A DNA stretch of 64,000 bases from Monoglobus pectinilyticus (GCF_002874775.1 NZ_CP020991.1:788918-852917), one strand, 5' to 3'; shown: positions 1-9,894, counted from the stretch's first letter. The notes: generated from the letters alone by a model not told the origin. Numbers and translations are program-made.

Positions 1-690
1 TATATTGCTTACATCTGTTGCCAAAACAAACGGATTGCTGCCGCTGAATTTTCTTTGCTCCATTTCATATCTGACAGCCATAATATCCAGCTTTTCAGTT
101 TCATTGAAATCATCAGAAATCTCATATTTTTCCGCATAGTATTTTACTATTTCTCTTAAAGTGTTAAATGTATCGACTTTATTTTGGCTTTCCCACTCAG
201 CAATATTTTTTGCCGTATCCTCTTGGATTTTCTTTTCTCTATCCTTTTTTTCTTCATCTGATTCTTTATTTTTGTTACCATCAGCTGAGGAAACTGCTGA
301 ATCGGATTTTTCAAAGTTATATTCAGGTATCTCCTCTTCCTCGTTATATTCTATCGGGAAAGTTGAGGTATACTCATCTCCATTTTCGTGAAGCAGTTTT
401 ACTATATCGTTTATATTTTTATTTAACTCTTCTGCAGTAATATCAGTTTTAAATATCTGAATGCTGTATCCGCTCCTATTTTCAACAACCGGAACACCAT
501 TCCTGTCAAAAATCTCTCCGCGCGGCGCTTTTGTAGCGTATGTTCGTATTGTGCGGTTATCAGCCTGTATCCTATACTCTTCGCCATTCACTATTTGCAG
601 ATTAAAGAGCTTTATTATACAGCTAATCGCTAAAACAGCGACAATGGCGCCGATAATTATAGTCCGCCTTGTAATATCGTTTATTTTCAT
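1..690 (-). CDS. mrdA: Penicillin-binding protein 2 (N-terminal part, cut by window edge)
   Basis: Transpeptidase of the elongasome, which cross-links peptidoglycan during side-wall growth. Only the first 230 codons lie in the window and the frame is open to base 1. The N-terminus has a short cytoplasmic stretch (MKINDITRRT), one membrane segment at about residues 11-29 ending in LFNLQIVNGEEY, and the class B PBP dimerisation motif APRGEIFDRNG at about 50-60. The segment reading FVLATDVSNI near the edge matches the PBP2 pedestal domain. A linker at about residues 105-150 is rich in Glu, Ser and Lys and looks like a lineage-specific insertion. It follows mreD with a 20-base gap, the usual mreBCD-mrdA order. 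The catalytic SxxK site lies outside the window. The family call is firm. Confidence 0.9.
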   Translation of the reverse strand, partial: MKINDITRRTIIIGAIVAVLAISCIIKLFNLQIVNGEEYRIQADNRTIRTYATKAPRGEIFDRNGVPVVENRSGYSIQIFKTDITAEELNKNINDIVKLLHENGDEYTSTFPIEYNEEEEIPEYNFEKSDSAVSSADGNKNKESDEEKKDREKKIQEDTAKNIAEWESQNKVDTFNTLREIVKYYAEKYEISDDFNETEKLDIMAVRYEMEQRKFSGSNPFVLATDVSNI

Positions 691-710
691 CTATTATCAC
701 CAAAATTTTA

Positions 711-1208
711 TCAATACTTTTTTATCTTAAACCAAACAAGTGTCTTTTCTATAAACCACAGCATAGGCAAAACCAAAACAGCATTCAAAACTGTTTCTAT
801 AAATATAATCCTCACAGCAGAAATCCACACAAAGGAACCTTCGCAAAACATAGAATATGGTATTAGATAAATTATTTCTGCAGCTATTGTGGCTCCTGCC
901 GCCATTGCAGAAAAAACATAAATGTTAGGACGACCATAAAATCTGTCGCTTACAACAGCAGAAAAATAGCCTATAAACAAATAAATAAGCATATCGGTTC
1001 CTATAAATCTCCCAACATATATATCATAAACCAACCCAAATAATATTCCGCAGAGCATTCCCTGCATTCTTCCGCAAAAAAATCCTATTAAGACAATAAA
1101 TAATAGAAAAACATTTCCGTTTACCCCAAACACAGACAAAGCATTTATAAGCGCGGGCTGGAGGATTGCAATTAATATTAACCAAACAACATGATGTAAC
1201 AGTTTCAT
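711..1208 (-). CDS. mreD: Rod shape-determining protein MreD
   Basis: Small integral membrane protein of the MreBCD elongation complex. The 165 residues form about five hydrophobic segments with short loops, and the opening LLHHVVWLILIAILQPALINAL is typical of MreD. The length matches the family (about 160-180). The start at 1208 is preceded by GGGAG with a six-base spacer. It lies between mreC (21-base gap) and the PBP2 gene, which supports the call because MreD is poorly conserved in sequence. Confidence 0.9.
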   Translation of the reverse strand: MKLLHHVVWLILIAILQPALINALSVFGVNGNVFLLFIVLIGFFCGRMQGMLCGILFGLVYDIYVGRFIGTDMLIYLFIGYFSAVVSDRFYGRPNIYVFSAMAAGATIAAEIIYLIPYSMFCEGSFVWISAVRIIFIETVLNAVLVLPMLWFIEKTLVWFKIKKY

Positions 1209-1229
1209 ATATATCTCCCTACCTGCTTA

Positions 1230-2276
1230 TTAATCTTCATTTTCTTCATCCAAGTCTTCAGAATCACCTGACTTTTTTGACTTTGAGGAATTATTATTTT
1301 TACTTGAACCTCCTGAATCTTCATCTTCTTCATCAGGCTCAGGACTCGGACTTGCAGACGCTCTGTCGTCAATTTCTTTTTGTTCCTGTTCCGCTCTCTC
1401 CCTTGCGGCTTTCATATTAGCATTTTCTTCATCAGCAACAACATCCATATTGTTTGTTACAACAAATACCTGTCTGATATCACGAAAATCAACGCAAGCA
1501 TTTACAACCGCATATCTGGTCATCGTAACCGTATCGTCCTTAATTTCCGCGACTTTTCCTAATCTGAATCCTGCCGGAAAAACTCCGCCGAGACCTGTTG
1601 TGGTTACGTAATCATCAATTTCAATATCTGTGTCGCGCGACAAATATGACAGCTTAAACTGTCTGTTATATCTAAGCTCGCTGTCACCTTCAACAACCCC
1701 CAAATCTTTAGAGCGTTCCACCATTGCTCCGGCAGAAAACCCAGGGTCAATTATTGTTTCAACATCCGCCCAATTCGTACCAACTTTAGAAATCTTTCCT
1801 ATCAAAAAACCATCGGAAGATATAACGGTTTGCTCCACTTCCAATCCACTGTTTTTCCCTTTATCTATTGTAAACCCGGAAAACCAGTTTGAAGGCTCAT
1901 CAGCTGTCACATTTGCGGCGGCCAAATCTAAATCGGGATTATTCTGTCTTAGTTCGAGCATTCGCTTAAGCCTGTCATTTTCTTCTGCCATTTCAGCATT
2001 TTCATTATTCTGTTTTTCAAGTTCAGTATTCTTTTTTGACAGTTCATCCGTCTTATTTCTCAGTTCTTTTAACTCACCTAAACAATGAGTCACATCATAT
2101 AAACCACTCCCAATATTTCCAAAAAACTTTTGAACAGGGGACGTGGTTGTTTTTATTGCATCTTCAACAGCAGTAGAATTACCGCTGTTGAAACCTAAAA
2201 ATATAAGTAAAGCCACTACCAAAAGCGTACATCCTGATAGGATGAGCGCCATTTTATGTTTATTAAAAAATTTCAA
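1230..2276 (-). CDS. mreC: Rod shape-determining protein MreC
   Basis: Bitopic scaffold linking MreB filaments to periplasmic-side cell-wall enzymes. It has an N-terminal membrane helix (about residues 10-30), a long coiled coil (LKELRNKTDELSKKNTELEK and onward, about residues 65-110), and then the paired beta-barrel MreC core with GFLIGKISKVG and TTGLGGVFPAGFRLGKV. An acidic, Ser/Asn/Lys-rich tail of about 60 residues follows the core and is longer than usual. The start is chosen at the TTG at 2276 because AGGTGG sits eight bases upstream; the GTG codons at 2288 and 2285 overlap that ribosome site. It is five bases behind mreB even with the longer form. Confidence 0.9.
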   Translation of the reverse strand: MKFFNKHKMALILSGCTLLVVALLIFLGFNSGNSTAVEDAIKTTTSPVQKFFGNIGSGLYDVTHCLGELKELRNKTDELSKKNTELEKQNNENAEMAEENDRLKRMLELRQNNPDLDLAAANVTADEPSNWFSGFTIDKGKNSGLEVEQTVISSDGFLIGKISKVGTNWADVETIIDPGFSAGAMVERSKDLGVVEGDSELRYNRQFKLSYLSRDTDIEIDDYVTTTGLGGVFPAGFRLGKVAEIKDDTVTMTRYAVVNACVDFRDIRQVFVVTNNMDVVADEENANMKAARERAEQEQKEIDDRASASPSPEPDEEDEDSGGSSKNNNSSKSKKSGDSEDLDEENED

Positions 2277-2293
2277 ATTCTGCACCACCTGAG

Positions 2294-3313
2294 TTAATAA
2301 TTCTTTCTTCTGGTCGCCTGCGTCAGCATATTTCTAAATCCGCCTTTTCCTGCCATAGCTGTTCCCGCCCCTTTTGCGACACAGCACACAGGGTCTTCAG
2401 CTTGATAAACATTTATGCCAGTAGCGTTTTTTATAAGCTTTCCTAAACCGCGCATATTACTGCTTCCGCCTGTCAACACTATTCCGGTTTCTATTAAATC
2501 AGAAGCCAGTTCGGGAGGAGTTTCTTCCAGGACACAGCGCACAGCTTCCAATATAAAGTTTATATCATCGCGCATTGCAGAGTTTATCTCGTTCGCACTA
2601 ATCGCAACGCCTTTAGGCACTCCGCTATACATATCCTTGCCTTTTAGCTCTACAACATTAGTAGTGAGCCCAACCATTGCAGCACCCAGCTTTATTTTTG
2701 CCTTTTCAGCTGTAGACTTTGCAATTTCAACGTTATATTTTTTCTTTATTAATTGAATAATATCATTATCAAGAGCGTCACCTGCTGACCGTACTGATTT
2801 GGAAACAACTACGCCGCCCAATGATACAACAGCAACTTCTGTCGTTCCGGCGCCCACATCTACTATAACATACCCCTTAGGCTCGTTTATATCGACTCCT
2901 GCACCTATTGCGCCTGCAAGCGGTGATTCAATAAGATATACCTCTTTTGCACCGGCTGATATTACGACCTCTTCTATAGCTCTCTTTTCCACGTCTCCAA
3001 TACCTGACGGAACACTTACCGCCGCCCTTATTTTTGAAAATACATTGTTTAAATTCTTGTCCAGAAACTTTTTAAGCAGGCCAACCGCAACATCAAAGTT
3101 TGTTATTCCTCCGTCTTTAACGGGATTTAAAACAGACAAACTGTCGGCCGTTTTTCCAAGCATATCTAAAGCTTCGGTTCCTACGGCAATTACTTCACGG
3201 CTCTCACCTCTGGTAACCGCAACAGTAGGTTCGTCAACTATAATTTTTTCTTCATTCGCATTATAAATTTGAGTACTGCTTGTTCCAAAATCTATGCCTA
3301 AATCAATCGCCAT
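2294..3313 (-). CDS. mreB: Rod shape-determining protein MreB
   Basis: Actin-like ATPase that forms the membrane-bound filaments guiding side-wall synthesis. The phosphate-1 motif LGIDFGTSSTQIY is at the N-terminus, phosphate-2 VIVDVGAGTTEVAVVSLGG is near residue 155-175, and the adenosine motif GIVLTGGSSNMRGL is near 280-293. The 339 residues match the family. The start is preceded by AGGAGGG with a six-base spacer. It lies between maf and mreC in the same operon. The C-terminal sequence TQATRRKNY is short and basic. Confidence 0.96.
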   Translation of the reverse strand: MAIDLGIDFGTSSTQIYNANEEKIIVDEPTVAVTRGESREVIAVGTEALDMLGKTADSLSVLNPVKDGGITNFDVAVGLLKKFLDKNLNNVFSKIRAAVSVPSGIGDVEKRAIEEVVISAGAKEVYLIESPLAGAIGAGVDINEPKGYVIVDVGAGTTEVAVVSLGGVVVSKSVRSAGDALDNDIIQLIKKKYNVEIAKSTAEKAKIKLGAAMVGLTTNVVELKGKDMYSGVPKGVAISANEINSAMRDDINFILEAVRCVLEETPPELASDLIETGIVLTGGSSNMRGLGKLIKNATGINVYQAEDPVCCVAKGAGTAMAGKGGFRNMLTQATRRKNY

Positions 3314-3349
3314 ATATATCCCTCCTGAAAGTTATATAAAATCAGGTAT

Positions 3350-3934
3350 TTATATCAAATTTATACCAAACTCTTCTGAAAGTATTTCTCCTAATCTGCA
3401 TAGAGGCAGACCAACAACATTAAAATAATCTCCGTTTATAGACTCAACAAACAATCCGCCTATTTTTTGAATACCATATGCTCCGGCTTTATCCATTGGT
3501 TCACCGGATCTTATATAGTTTTCTATCTCTTTTTCGCTCAAGTTTCTGAATTTTACGCCTGTTGAAACAAAATCACTTACCTCTTTCCCGCTCTGAGTTT
3601 CAATTACAGCAAGACCGGTATACACAGTATTTATTCTGCCCGAAAGAGTCAAAAGCATGTCCTTAGCTTCTATTTCATCGTTTGGTTTGCCCAATATCTT
3701 TCCATCAATTGAAACGACTGTGTCCGCTCCGATAACTATAGTGTTTTCACCGGATTCAATTCCTGCGGCTATATTTTTTGCCTTTTGCATCGCCAGCCGC
3801 TTTACGGTGTCGTATGGTTTTTCGCCTTCGATCATTATTTCCTCAGATTCATCGGCAATTATTTCAAAATCAAGTGAAATGTTTTCTAAAATCTCTCTTC
3901 TTCTCGGAGAAGCGGATGCTAATATAAATCTCAT
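3350..3934 (-). CDS. maf: Maf family nucleoside triphosphate pyrophosphatase
   Basis: House-cleaning enzyme that hydrolyses non-canonical nucleotides such as dTTP/UTP analogues to monophosphates, often linked to septum control. Maf signatures are visible: LASASPRRREIL near the N-terminus, GADTVVSIDGKILGKP in the middle, and KAGAYGIQKIGGLFVESINGDYFNVVGLPL near the end (its YGIQ and NVVGLP elements are diagnostic). The start is the ATG at 3934, with AAGAGGT five bases upstream; a TTG two codons earlier has no ribosome site. The 194 residues fit the family. It sits 36 bases upstream of mreB, a common Firmicutes arrangement. Confidence 0.94.
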   Translation of the reverse strand: MRFILASASPRRREILENISLDFEIIADESEEIMIEGEKPYDTVKRLAMQKAKNIAAGIESGENTIVIGADTVVSIDGKILGKPNDEIEAKDMLLTLSGRINTVYTGLAVIETQSGKEVSDFVSTGVKFRNLSEKEIENYIRSGEPMDKAGAYGIQKIGGLFVESINGDYFNVVGLPLCRLGEILSEEFGINLI

Positions 3935-3975
3935 ATTCAACCTCTTAAAACTAAATTATTATATTTAATGTGAAC

Positions 3976-6162
3976 CTAAAATATTCCTTTATAAAAGTGC
4001 ATTCTTGTAAACTCTTCCGGTCTGTAATTTTCACCGCAAAGATAGGCTTTGCAAATTCTTTTAATTTCATTCGGTGATTCCACAGTAAAGTTTAAATTAT
4101 ACATTTTAATATTATAACATTTCAGCTCTTCCATCTTGTCTGCCATAAATGTAGGACAGCTGTTCAGCAGCACACTTCTGCAATTTGTCCCATCTTTTAT
4201 AACCGGAAACTTTTTTCCCAATCTGTCAGTAATACAGCCAATACTATTACACTTACAAGAGTTGCTGTCCAAATTTTTAAGAATACAATTCTCAGTCAGC
4301 ATTAACGGCTGATAACCATAGACGCATACTTCTGTCGGTATATCTGAACCCTTTGCTATATCCCTTATCTGAGGGATACTCAGTTCAGGTGACAGCATAA
4401 CCGAGCTAAACCCCATTATAACAGAACACAATTTTACTGAATTACTGTTTGTAATATTCATTCTGTAAGAGCCAAAAATTTTAAAACCATCAAAAATTCT
4501 GCGGTATTCAGATATATTGTGTACTCTAATCTTATTAAATCCCAAGTTAAACAGCCTCATTATAAAATCAATATATTTTTCATACTCAGAATCATGTATT
4601 ATTGAAGGAGGCTCTATAACTATCCTGTCTTTATCAGAGATAAACCGTTTATAATCTTCCCCTAATAAGCGAACCGGCACATATATAAGTCTAAAAATTT
4701 TCCCTGTCGATTCTTCAAACTCCTTAACAGCAGTGAACTGTTCATATGAAAATATTGAAGCTGTCATACCGCTCAAACTGCTGTCGCATCCAGCAGAATG
4801 ATTTAAAGATATAGATTCATTTCTATTTTGTATATCAATGCTGTCAGACAATATTTCATCTTCAATCATTTTCAGCGCTTCGCGGCGGATGTAGTTTAAA
4901 TCTTTAATTGGAACATACGCTCTGCCGGTGACTTCAACCGATATTGAATCAAATATGAAGACGCTGCCTCCGGTCTTTGAAATCTGCTGAATAACCCTTT
5001 CCTTCTCAGTTGGATTTGAAGACGCCGCTTCAACAGTATTATTCGACCTCACCGTAATTGTCTTATTTTTATATAATACAATAAGTTTAATCTTTTCACC
5101 TACAGCAATATTTACTTTGGCTGTCAGATGAATTTTAAATTTATCTTCCCTATCCTTGATTTCATCTAAAATTTTTGTTTCTAAACTGCTCGTTTCTTTT
5201 TTATAAGGATTGTCCGGTTTATTAAAAGCAAACATTGCTCTGCCTTTTTTATTATCAAAATATCCGGAACTCAGACCTCCTCTAAAAAATATCCTGTTTA
5301 AATCGTTTATCTCTGATTTAGATGGCTGCCTGCCTTCTTCCAGACACTTTTTATAAATCTTCGTTACGCATCCAACATAACTCGGACCTTTCATTCTTCC
5401 TTCAATTTTTAAAGAAGTAACTCCGGATTCTTTTATATCGTCCAATCGTTCAATCAAAGCCATATCTTTTAGACTTAAAAAATATTTTTCTTTATTCTCA
5501 CCCGACTTATATAACTGTCTGCACGGCTGGGCGCATCGTCCCCTGTTCCCGCTCCTGCCCCCAAGAGCGCTGCTCATAAGGCACTGCCCGGAATACGACA
5601 TACACATAGCGCCGTGAATAAACATCTCTGTCTCTATACCGCAATTTTCCGATATATATTTTATCTCTTTAAAAGAAAGTTCCCTGGATAGAACCACACG
5701 GTCAAAACCTAATTCCTTAGCCGCCAAAGCACCGCTTAAATTATGAACAGTAAGCTGAGTGCTGGCGTGAAACTGCATACAAAGACCTAAGTTTTTTGCA
5801 AGACTTAATACTCCTAAATCCTGAATTATTAAAGCGTCAACATGCAAGGAATTTAAAAACTTTAAATATTCTTCAAGTTCAGCAAATTCTTTATCACCTA
5901 TAAGAGTATTTACAGTGATATGTACCTTAACTCCCCGAAGATGTGCATATCTTACAGCATTTTCAAGCTGGCCATTGTCAAAGTTATCGGCGTAACTTCT
6001 AGCTCCGAAATTTTTACCCGACAAATATACTGCATCAGCCCCCATATTAACTGCCGCCGCAAGAGATTCAAAGCTTCCGGCCGGAGACAAAAGTTCAGGT
6101 AAAATATTTTTTTCTTTTTTCATACTGCTGGCTGCTGAAGCACTGTTACCAGTAAGAGACAT
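3976..6162 (-). CDS. Peptidase U32 family protein with DUF3656-type C-terminal half (RlhA/TrhP-like)
   Basis: U32 proteins were named for a collagenase activity, but characterised members RlhA and TrhP are RNA hydroxylation enzymes (23S rRNA C2501 and tRNA U34). The 728-residue size with a long C-terminal extension is closest to the RlhA-like type. Seen: PELLSPAGSFESLAAAVNMG at the N-terminus, the U32 signature running from EMFIHG to GQCLMSS near residue 190-205, and Cys-rich RCAQPCR just after it, likely an iron-sulfur or metal site. The start at 6162 is fixed by GGAGG five bases upstream; the alternative Met at residue 14 has no ribosome site. It lies between zapA and maf. Substrate unknown. 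Confidence 0.87.
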   Translation of the reverse strand: MSLTGNSASAASSMKKEKNILPELLSPAGSFESLAAAVNMGADAVYLSGKNFGARSYADNFDNGQLENAVRYAHLRGVKVHITVNTLIGDKEFAELEEYLKFLNSLHVDALIIQDLGVLSLAKNLGLCMQFHASTQLTVHNLSGALAAKELGFDRVVLSRELSFKEIKYISENCGIETEMFIHGAMCMSYSGQCLMSSALGGRSGNRGRCAQPCRQLYKSGENKEKYFLSLKDMALIERLDDIKESGVTSLKIEGRMKGPSYVGCVTKIYKKCLEEGRQPSKSEINDLNRIFFRGGLSSGYFDNKKGRAMFAFNKPDNPYKKETSSLETKILDEIKDREDKFKIHLTAKVNIAVGEKIKLIVLYKNKTITVRSNNTVEAASSNPTEKERVIQQISKTGGSVFIFDSISVEVTGRAYVPIKDLNYIRREALKMIEDEILSDSIDIQNRNESISLNHSAGCDSSLSGMTASIFSYEQFTAVKEFEESTGKIFRLIYVPVRLLGEDYKRFISDKDRIVIEPPSIIHDSEYEKYIDFIMRLFNLGFNKIRVHNISEYRRIFDGFKIFGSYRMNITNSNSVKLCSVIMGFSSVMLSPELSIPQIRDIAKGSDIPTEVCVYGYQPLMLTENCILKNLDSNSCKCNSIGCITDRLGKKFPVIKDGTNCRSVLLNSCPTFMADKMEELKCYNIKMYNLNFTVESPNEIKRICKAYLCGENYRPEEFTRMHFYKGIF

Positions 6163-6202
6163 AAAATCCTCCAGATAAAATATTAATTACAAAAATAAAT
6201 CG

Positions 6203-6787
6203 TCAGTCTTTCTTTATACCATCACCGCGTCCTATTACGTTACCATAAGGATATCCGTTTTTTTTAGTCCGCTCATCTTCCACAGTTCTTTTGGCTAAGT
6301 TTTCTGCCGCTCCTGCGCTTCTAATTCCAGGCTGAACAGATGTGCTTCTCGGCTGTCTTGAGACACTGCTTTGGGTTACAGAACCGGCTCCCCTAGTCAT
6401 CGAATGTGATGAACGCAGATTTTCTAACTCTGTTTCACGTTTAGCAAGCTCAATTTCCAACTTATGCATATCTTCTTTAAGGTTTTCTACTTCAAGTTTT
6501 TTCTCGTCAAGCTCGGCTTTTTCTGACCTGGATTCCACCATATACTCGCCTATTTCAGTACGCAGTTTGCTTGCCGAAGCTTCACTTTTTAAAAGCTCGT
6601 CAGCTAGATTCATAGCGGCCATAACGGCAAGCATTGCAGTGCTTAAATGGCTGTTCTGAGACTTAACCTCAGATATTTTCTTATTCACCAACAGCGCAAC
6701 GCGCTGGACATACTCCTCGGACTCATTGCTGACGATGGTATATTCCATATTATTAATTTTTACTTCCATCTTTGTGTTATCTTCCAT
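6203..6787 (-). CDS. zapA: Cell division protein ZapA with extended coiled coil
   Basis: FtsZ-binding protein that stabilises the Z-ring. The N-terminal ZapA domain (about residues 5-85) reads KMEVKINNMEYTIVSNESEEYVQRVA and then VNKKISEVKSQN followed by LAVMAAMNLADELLK. A coiled coil from about residue 80 to 130 (SEKAELDEKKLEVENLKEDMHKLEIELAKRETELENL, in heptads) and a disordered Ser/Arg-rich tail bring it to 194 residues, about twice the minimal family length. AGAGGT precedes the start by six bases. It lies 30 bases after the Nudix gene and 40 before U32, so it is inside the shape/division operon. Confidence 0.88.
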   Translation of the reverse strand: MEDNTKMEVKINNMEYTIVSNESEEYVQRVALLVNKKISEVKSQNSHLSTAMLAVMAAMNLADELLKSEASASKLRTEIGEYMVESRSEKAELDEKKLEVENLKEDMHKLEIELAKRETELENLRSSHSMTRGAGSVTQSSVSRQPRSTSVQPGIRSAGAAENLAKRTVEDERTKKNGYPYGNVIGRGDGIKKD

Positions 6788-6817
6788 AGTACAACCTCTT
6801 TCATCTCTCAGAGTAAA

Positions 6818-7354
6818 TTATTTCCCTAAAACTTCAAGCGCTTTAAATACTCCAAACACAGTTTTTGCATCGTTAATTTCATTATCCATAATCATTTTTT
6901 TAACATCGTCTATAGGAATAAATTCAACATCGAGATATTCGTCAGGGTCAAGATGATTTTCTCCCTTAGTCAAACCTGTAGCAAGATACAAATGTGTAAC
7001 CTCGTCAGCAAATCCCGGGGATGGATACATAAATCCAAGATAATCAAAATTTTCAGCACTGTAACCGGTCTCTTCGCTAAGCTCACGAATTCCGCATGCT
7101 CTATGGTCCTCATTATTATCCAGCTTCCCTGCAGGCACCTCATATATTGCCTTTTCTACAGGTTTTCTAAACTGTTTAACCAGTATAATCTCATCTTCAT
7201 CTGTCACAGCAACGATTCCAACTCCGCCCGGATGTTCCACTATTTCACGAACAGCAAGATTTCCGCCCGGCATTTCAACTTGTTCAACCCTGAGTTTTAA
7301 AATCTTACCGTCAAATATTTCTTCTGTTGATACCGTCTTTTCCTCGTATATCAT
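6818..7354 (-). CDS. Nudix hydrolase, ADP-ribose pyrophosphatase type
   Basis: Hydrolyses ADP-ribose or similar nucleoside diphosphate derivatives. The canonical Nudix box runs from GKLDNNEDH to RELSEETGY at about residues 75-97, with all conserved Gly, Glu and Arg-Glu positions present. Upstream EHPGGVGIVAVTDEDEIILVKQFRKP and downstream YPSPGFADEVTHLYLA match the ADPRase subfamily (NudF-like). The 178 residues are typical. AAGGAG lies seven bases ahead of the start. As the first gene of the minus-strand run it probably carries the promoter for zapA through PBP2, although no strong sigma-A boxes were recognised ahead of it. Confidence 0.9.
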   Translation of the reverse strand: MIYEEKTVSTEEIFDGKILKLRVEQVEMPGGNLAVREIVEHPGGVGIVAVTDEDEIILVKQFRKPVEKAIYEVPAGKLDNNEDHRACGIRELSEETGYSAENFDYLGFMYPSPGFADEVTHLYLATGLTKGENHLDPDEYLDVEFIPIDDVKKMIMDNEINDAKTVFGVFKALEVLGK

Positions 7355-8217
7355 TAAAACACTCCTTCAAATACAATAGTACTATATTAAAATCACTATA
7401 AATCCTAAAAATTAATTCATACGATTACTTTATCTATTACCTAAAAATGAATATAATTTTTAGGCATAATCCACCATAATAATCTATCTTTATATTTAAC
7501 CACAATTTGTAAAAAAAATCAAGTAATTTGACGATTAACTTTTATCTTTCTTATTATTTGTAAGTTTTTAATAAGTAATCATAAAAATTATAAAATATAA
7601 TATCAAATATATTTTGTAAATATATATTCGAGCGTTAAAGATAAAATACAAACTATAATATAAAATTAAACTAAGTATATGGTATGCTACAAACTTATAT
7701 TTGATTTGAACGCCTTTTATAACAAATATAACTATCCGCAACCCATTACTCACCTGAGATTTCTATTATAAATTGACTTCTTGATCTGACAGTTTACATT
7801 TTCAAAGTCAAGTAATTATAAAAAACTTTAATTATTCTGATATCATCTTCTATTTCATAAGAGTAAAGTTCATTTGTTATTTTTTATATATTTATTTTTT
7901 ATTGAAATTCTTAAATATTGTAATATAGTTAAAATGATTAAGAATCAAGTTATACGAAATGGAATAGTATGGAGAATTATGTTAAAACTAAATATAATCT
8001 GATAATTATTTTTTCAGTATGGCTATAGACGGAACAATAAGAAAACCTCTGGTCCGCAATGCTGCTTCTGCTTCGTTTCCGCCGAACATCACCGTTTGTG
8101 TTTTTACCTTTGCACTACCGTCATTAATTGTTTCAACTCCTGAATTTTTTAAAAGGAAATAATTATATAAATTTTTACATAACAACATAATTTATATTTA
8201 GACCGCAGGTGATTTCA
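7355..8217. other. AT-rich intergenic region with little recognisable content
   Basis: About 860 bases separate the divergent Nudix and EAL genes. Most is very AT-rich. A possible 61-codon minus frame from a GTG at 7753 to 7568 is hydrophobic, low in complexity and lacks a good ribosome site, so it is not called. Only 8006-8188 shows coding-like composition (separate entry). No RNA gene, strong terminator or clear sigma-A promoter was found. Confidence 0.5.
8006..8188 (-). pseudogene. Unrecognised short reading frame, possible gene remnant
   Basis: The frame encodes about 60 residues. The part from about residue 18 on (GVETINDGSAKVKTQTVMFG and then GNEAEAALRTRGF) has balanced amino acid use and locally higher GC than the flanks, as expected of conserved coding sequence, whereas the first 17 residues look like AT-rich read-through. 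There is no ribosome site ahead of the ATG at 8188. It may be the 3' end of a lost gene. I do not recognise the family. Confidence 0.2.
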
Positions 8218-9894
8218 ATGAATTTAAAAGCACAAAATAATTATGAATTACTTTTTAAATCACTGTCACAATGTACTGATGACATTATTTTCGTTGTTGA
8301 TTTTGAGGCGGATGAAATTATTTGGTCAGAACAAATTAAAAAAATAACTGATATATCCAACGTAAGAAAAATATCGCAGGCACAAAATTATTGGCTGAAA
8401 ATAATACACCCTGACGACATAAAAATGTATACTGATGAAATTAATAATATCTATAACGTAAAAAGTAATAATCTTAGATGTGATTTTAGAATAAAAAATC
8501 TCAACGGTCTATACAATTGGATACAGAGCCGCGGATTTGTGAACCGAACAGGAGATGGCAGACCGGAAATAATGACAGGTGTAATTAAAAATCTCACTGC
8601 TGATTACGGTTCTGACAATATTACCGGTCTTTTAGATATTTTTGCTTTTAAACGGGATATATGCCAATATATAGAATTAGATATGCTAACAGGCGCAATA
8701 ATGGATTTTTCAATCGCCGATATTAAAAAGATGAATATAAAATATTCTTATAGTTTTGTAAACGGGATATTTTCTATTTTTGCACGCGAACTTACTCTTT
8801 TATGCCCAACAAAAGGTAAACTATACCGCGGTCAAGGAAATCATATACTGTTATATTATCCTGAAGCTGATAAAAATGATGTTTTAACTTTATTTAAAAA
8901 CATAAAAAGCACAGTTCAAGAACAAATAAAAAATGAGCACAAATATGATAAGCTTGAGATTAATGTATCCTGCGCTGCAGTTATAGTCAAAGATTTTTCA
9001 CCGCCGGAATTAAGCAATATTTATAAAGGACTAAATTACTGTTCTGATTTGGCAAAAAAGAACAAAATGTATGACGTTCCGCTGTTTTTTTCACAAAATG
9101 ATTTTAAACAGGCTATTGAAAAAATTGACTTTTATGACGAGTTAATATGTTCAGTAAAAAATCTCGACTCATTTTGCTTATTTTTTCAGCCGATAATAAA
9201 CCCTAAAACAGATACAATCCGCTCTGCTGAGGCTCTTTTAAGATGGGAAAATCCGGCTTCATATAAGTATGGTCTTGAAAATATTATAAAAGTTTTAGAA
9301 TCCACAGGTCTTATTCTTCCTCTCGGAAAGTGGATAATTTCCACAGCTTTGAAACATCTTAGAGAATGGAAAAAATGCAAGCCTGACATGCACATTAATA
9401 TAAATATTGCGGTGCCTCAGATAGGAGATTATGATTTGCCGCTTTTTATCGCTGATGAGATAAAAAAGAACGGTCTTAATGGCTCTGATATAACCTTTGA
9501 AATTACCGAAACATATCAGATTAAAGATATAAAGTCTATTCAAAACTTTGTACATGCTATCCACCGTTTGGGCGCCGAAATTGCTCTGGATGATTTTGGA
9601 ACCGGATACTCGTCTCTTGATATATTAAAAGCTCTTCCTGCGGACTGGATAAAAATAGACCAAAGTTTCGTTATGCAGGTTTCAGAGAACAAAATAGACC
9701 GGGATATTTTAAAACACTTGTCAGACCTATGTCACTCACTCAAAATCAAAATCTGTGTTGAAGGCGTTGAAAACGAAGAGTCTTTAAACATAATTGAAAA
9801 ATATCTTCCTGATACGGTTCAGGGTTATCATTACAGCACTCCTTTGCCTGAAACAGATTTTTTTGAATCCTTTATTACAGATAAATCTTATTGA
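8218..9894 (+). CDS. PAS / degenerate GGDEF / EAL cyclic-di-GMP phosphodiesterase
   Basis: Predicted cytoplasmic c-di-GMP phosphodiesterase. A PAS_3-like sensor occupies about residues 10-130 (IIHPDD near 65-70 and YNWIQSRGFVNR are typical). The middle (about 150-300) has the shape of a GGDEF domain but its signature position reads YRGQGNHILLYY, so it should not make c-di-GMP. The EAL domain (about 310-555) keeps the catalytic set: AEALLRW, NIAVPQ, FEITE, LDDFGTGYSS, IKID, EGVEN and QGYHYSTPLP. No membrane segment is seen. The ATG at 8218 is preferred because AGGTGA lies upstream; a GTG three codons earlier overlaps that site. Confidence 0.88.
   Translation: MNLKAQNNYELLFKSLSQCTDDIIFVVDFEADEIIWSEQIKKITDISNVRKISQAQNYWLKIIHPDDIKMYTDEINNIYNVKSNNLRCDFRIKNLNGLYNWIQSRGFVNRTGDGRPEIMTGVIKNLTADYGSDNITGLLDIFAFKRDICQYIELDMLTGAIMDFSIADIKKMNIKYSYSFVNGIFSIFARELTLLCPTKGKLYRGQGNHILLYYPEADKNDVLTLFKNIKSTVQEQIKNEHKYDKLEINVSCAAVIVKDFSPPELSNIYKGLNYCSDLAKKNKMYDVPLFFSQNDFKQAIEKIDFYDELICSVKNLDSFCLFFQPIINPKTDTIRSAEALLRWENPASYKYGLENIIKVLESTGLILPLGKWIISTALKHLREWKKCKPDMHININIAVPQIGDYDLPLFIADEIKKNGLNGSDITFEITETYQIKDIKSIQNFVHAIHRLGAEIALDDFGTGYSSLDILKALPADWIKIDQSFVMQVSENKIDRDILKHLSDLCHSLKIKICVEGVENEESLNIIEKYLPDTVQGYHYSTPLPETDFFESFITDKSY

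Noticed and set aside
7568-7753. 61-codon hydrophobic minus frame in the Nudix-EAL gap
   Set aside because: Very AT-rich, Ile/Tyr/Phe-dominated, with no proper ribosome site; likely chance.
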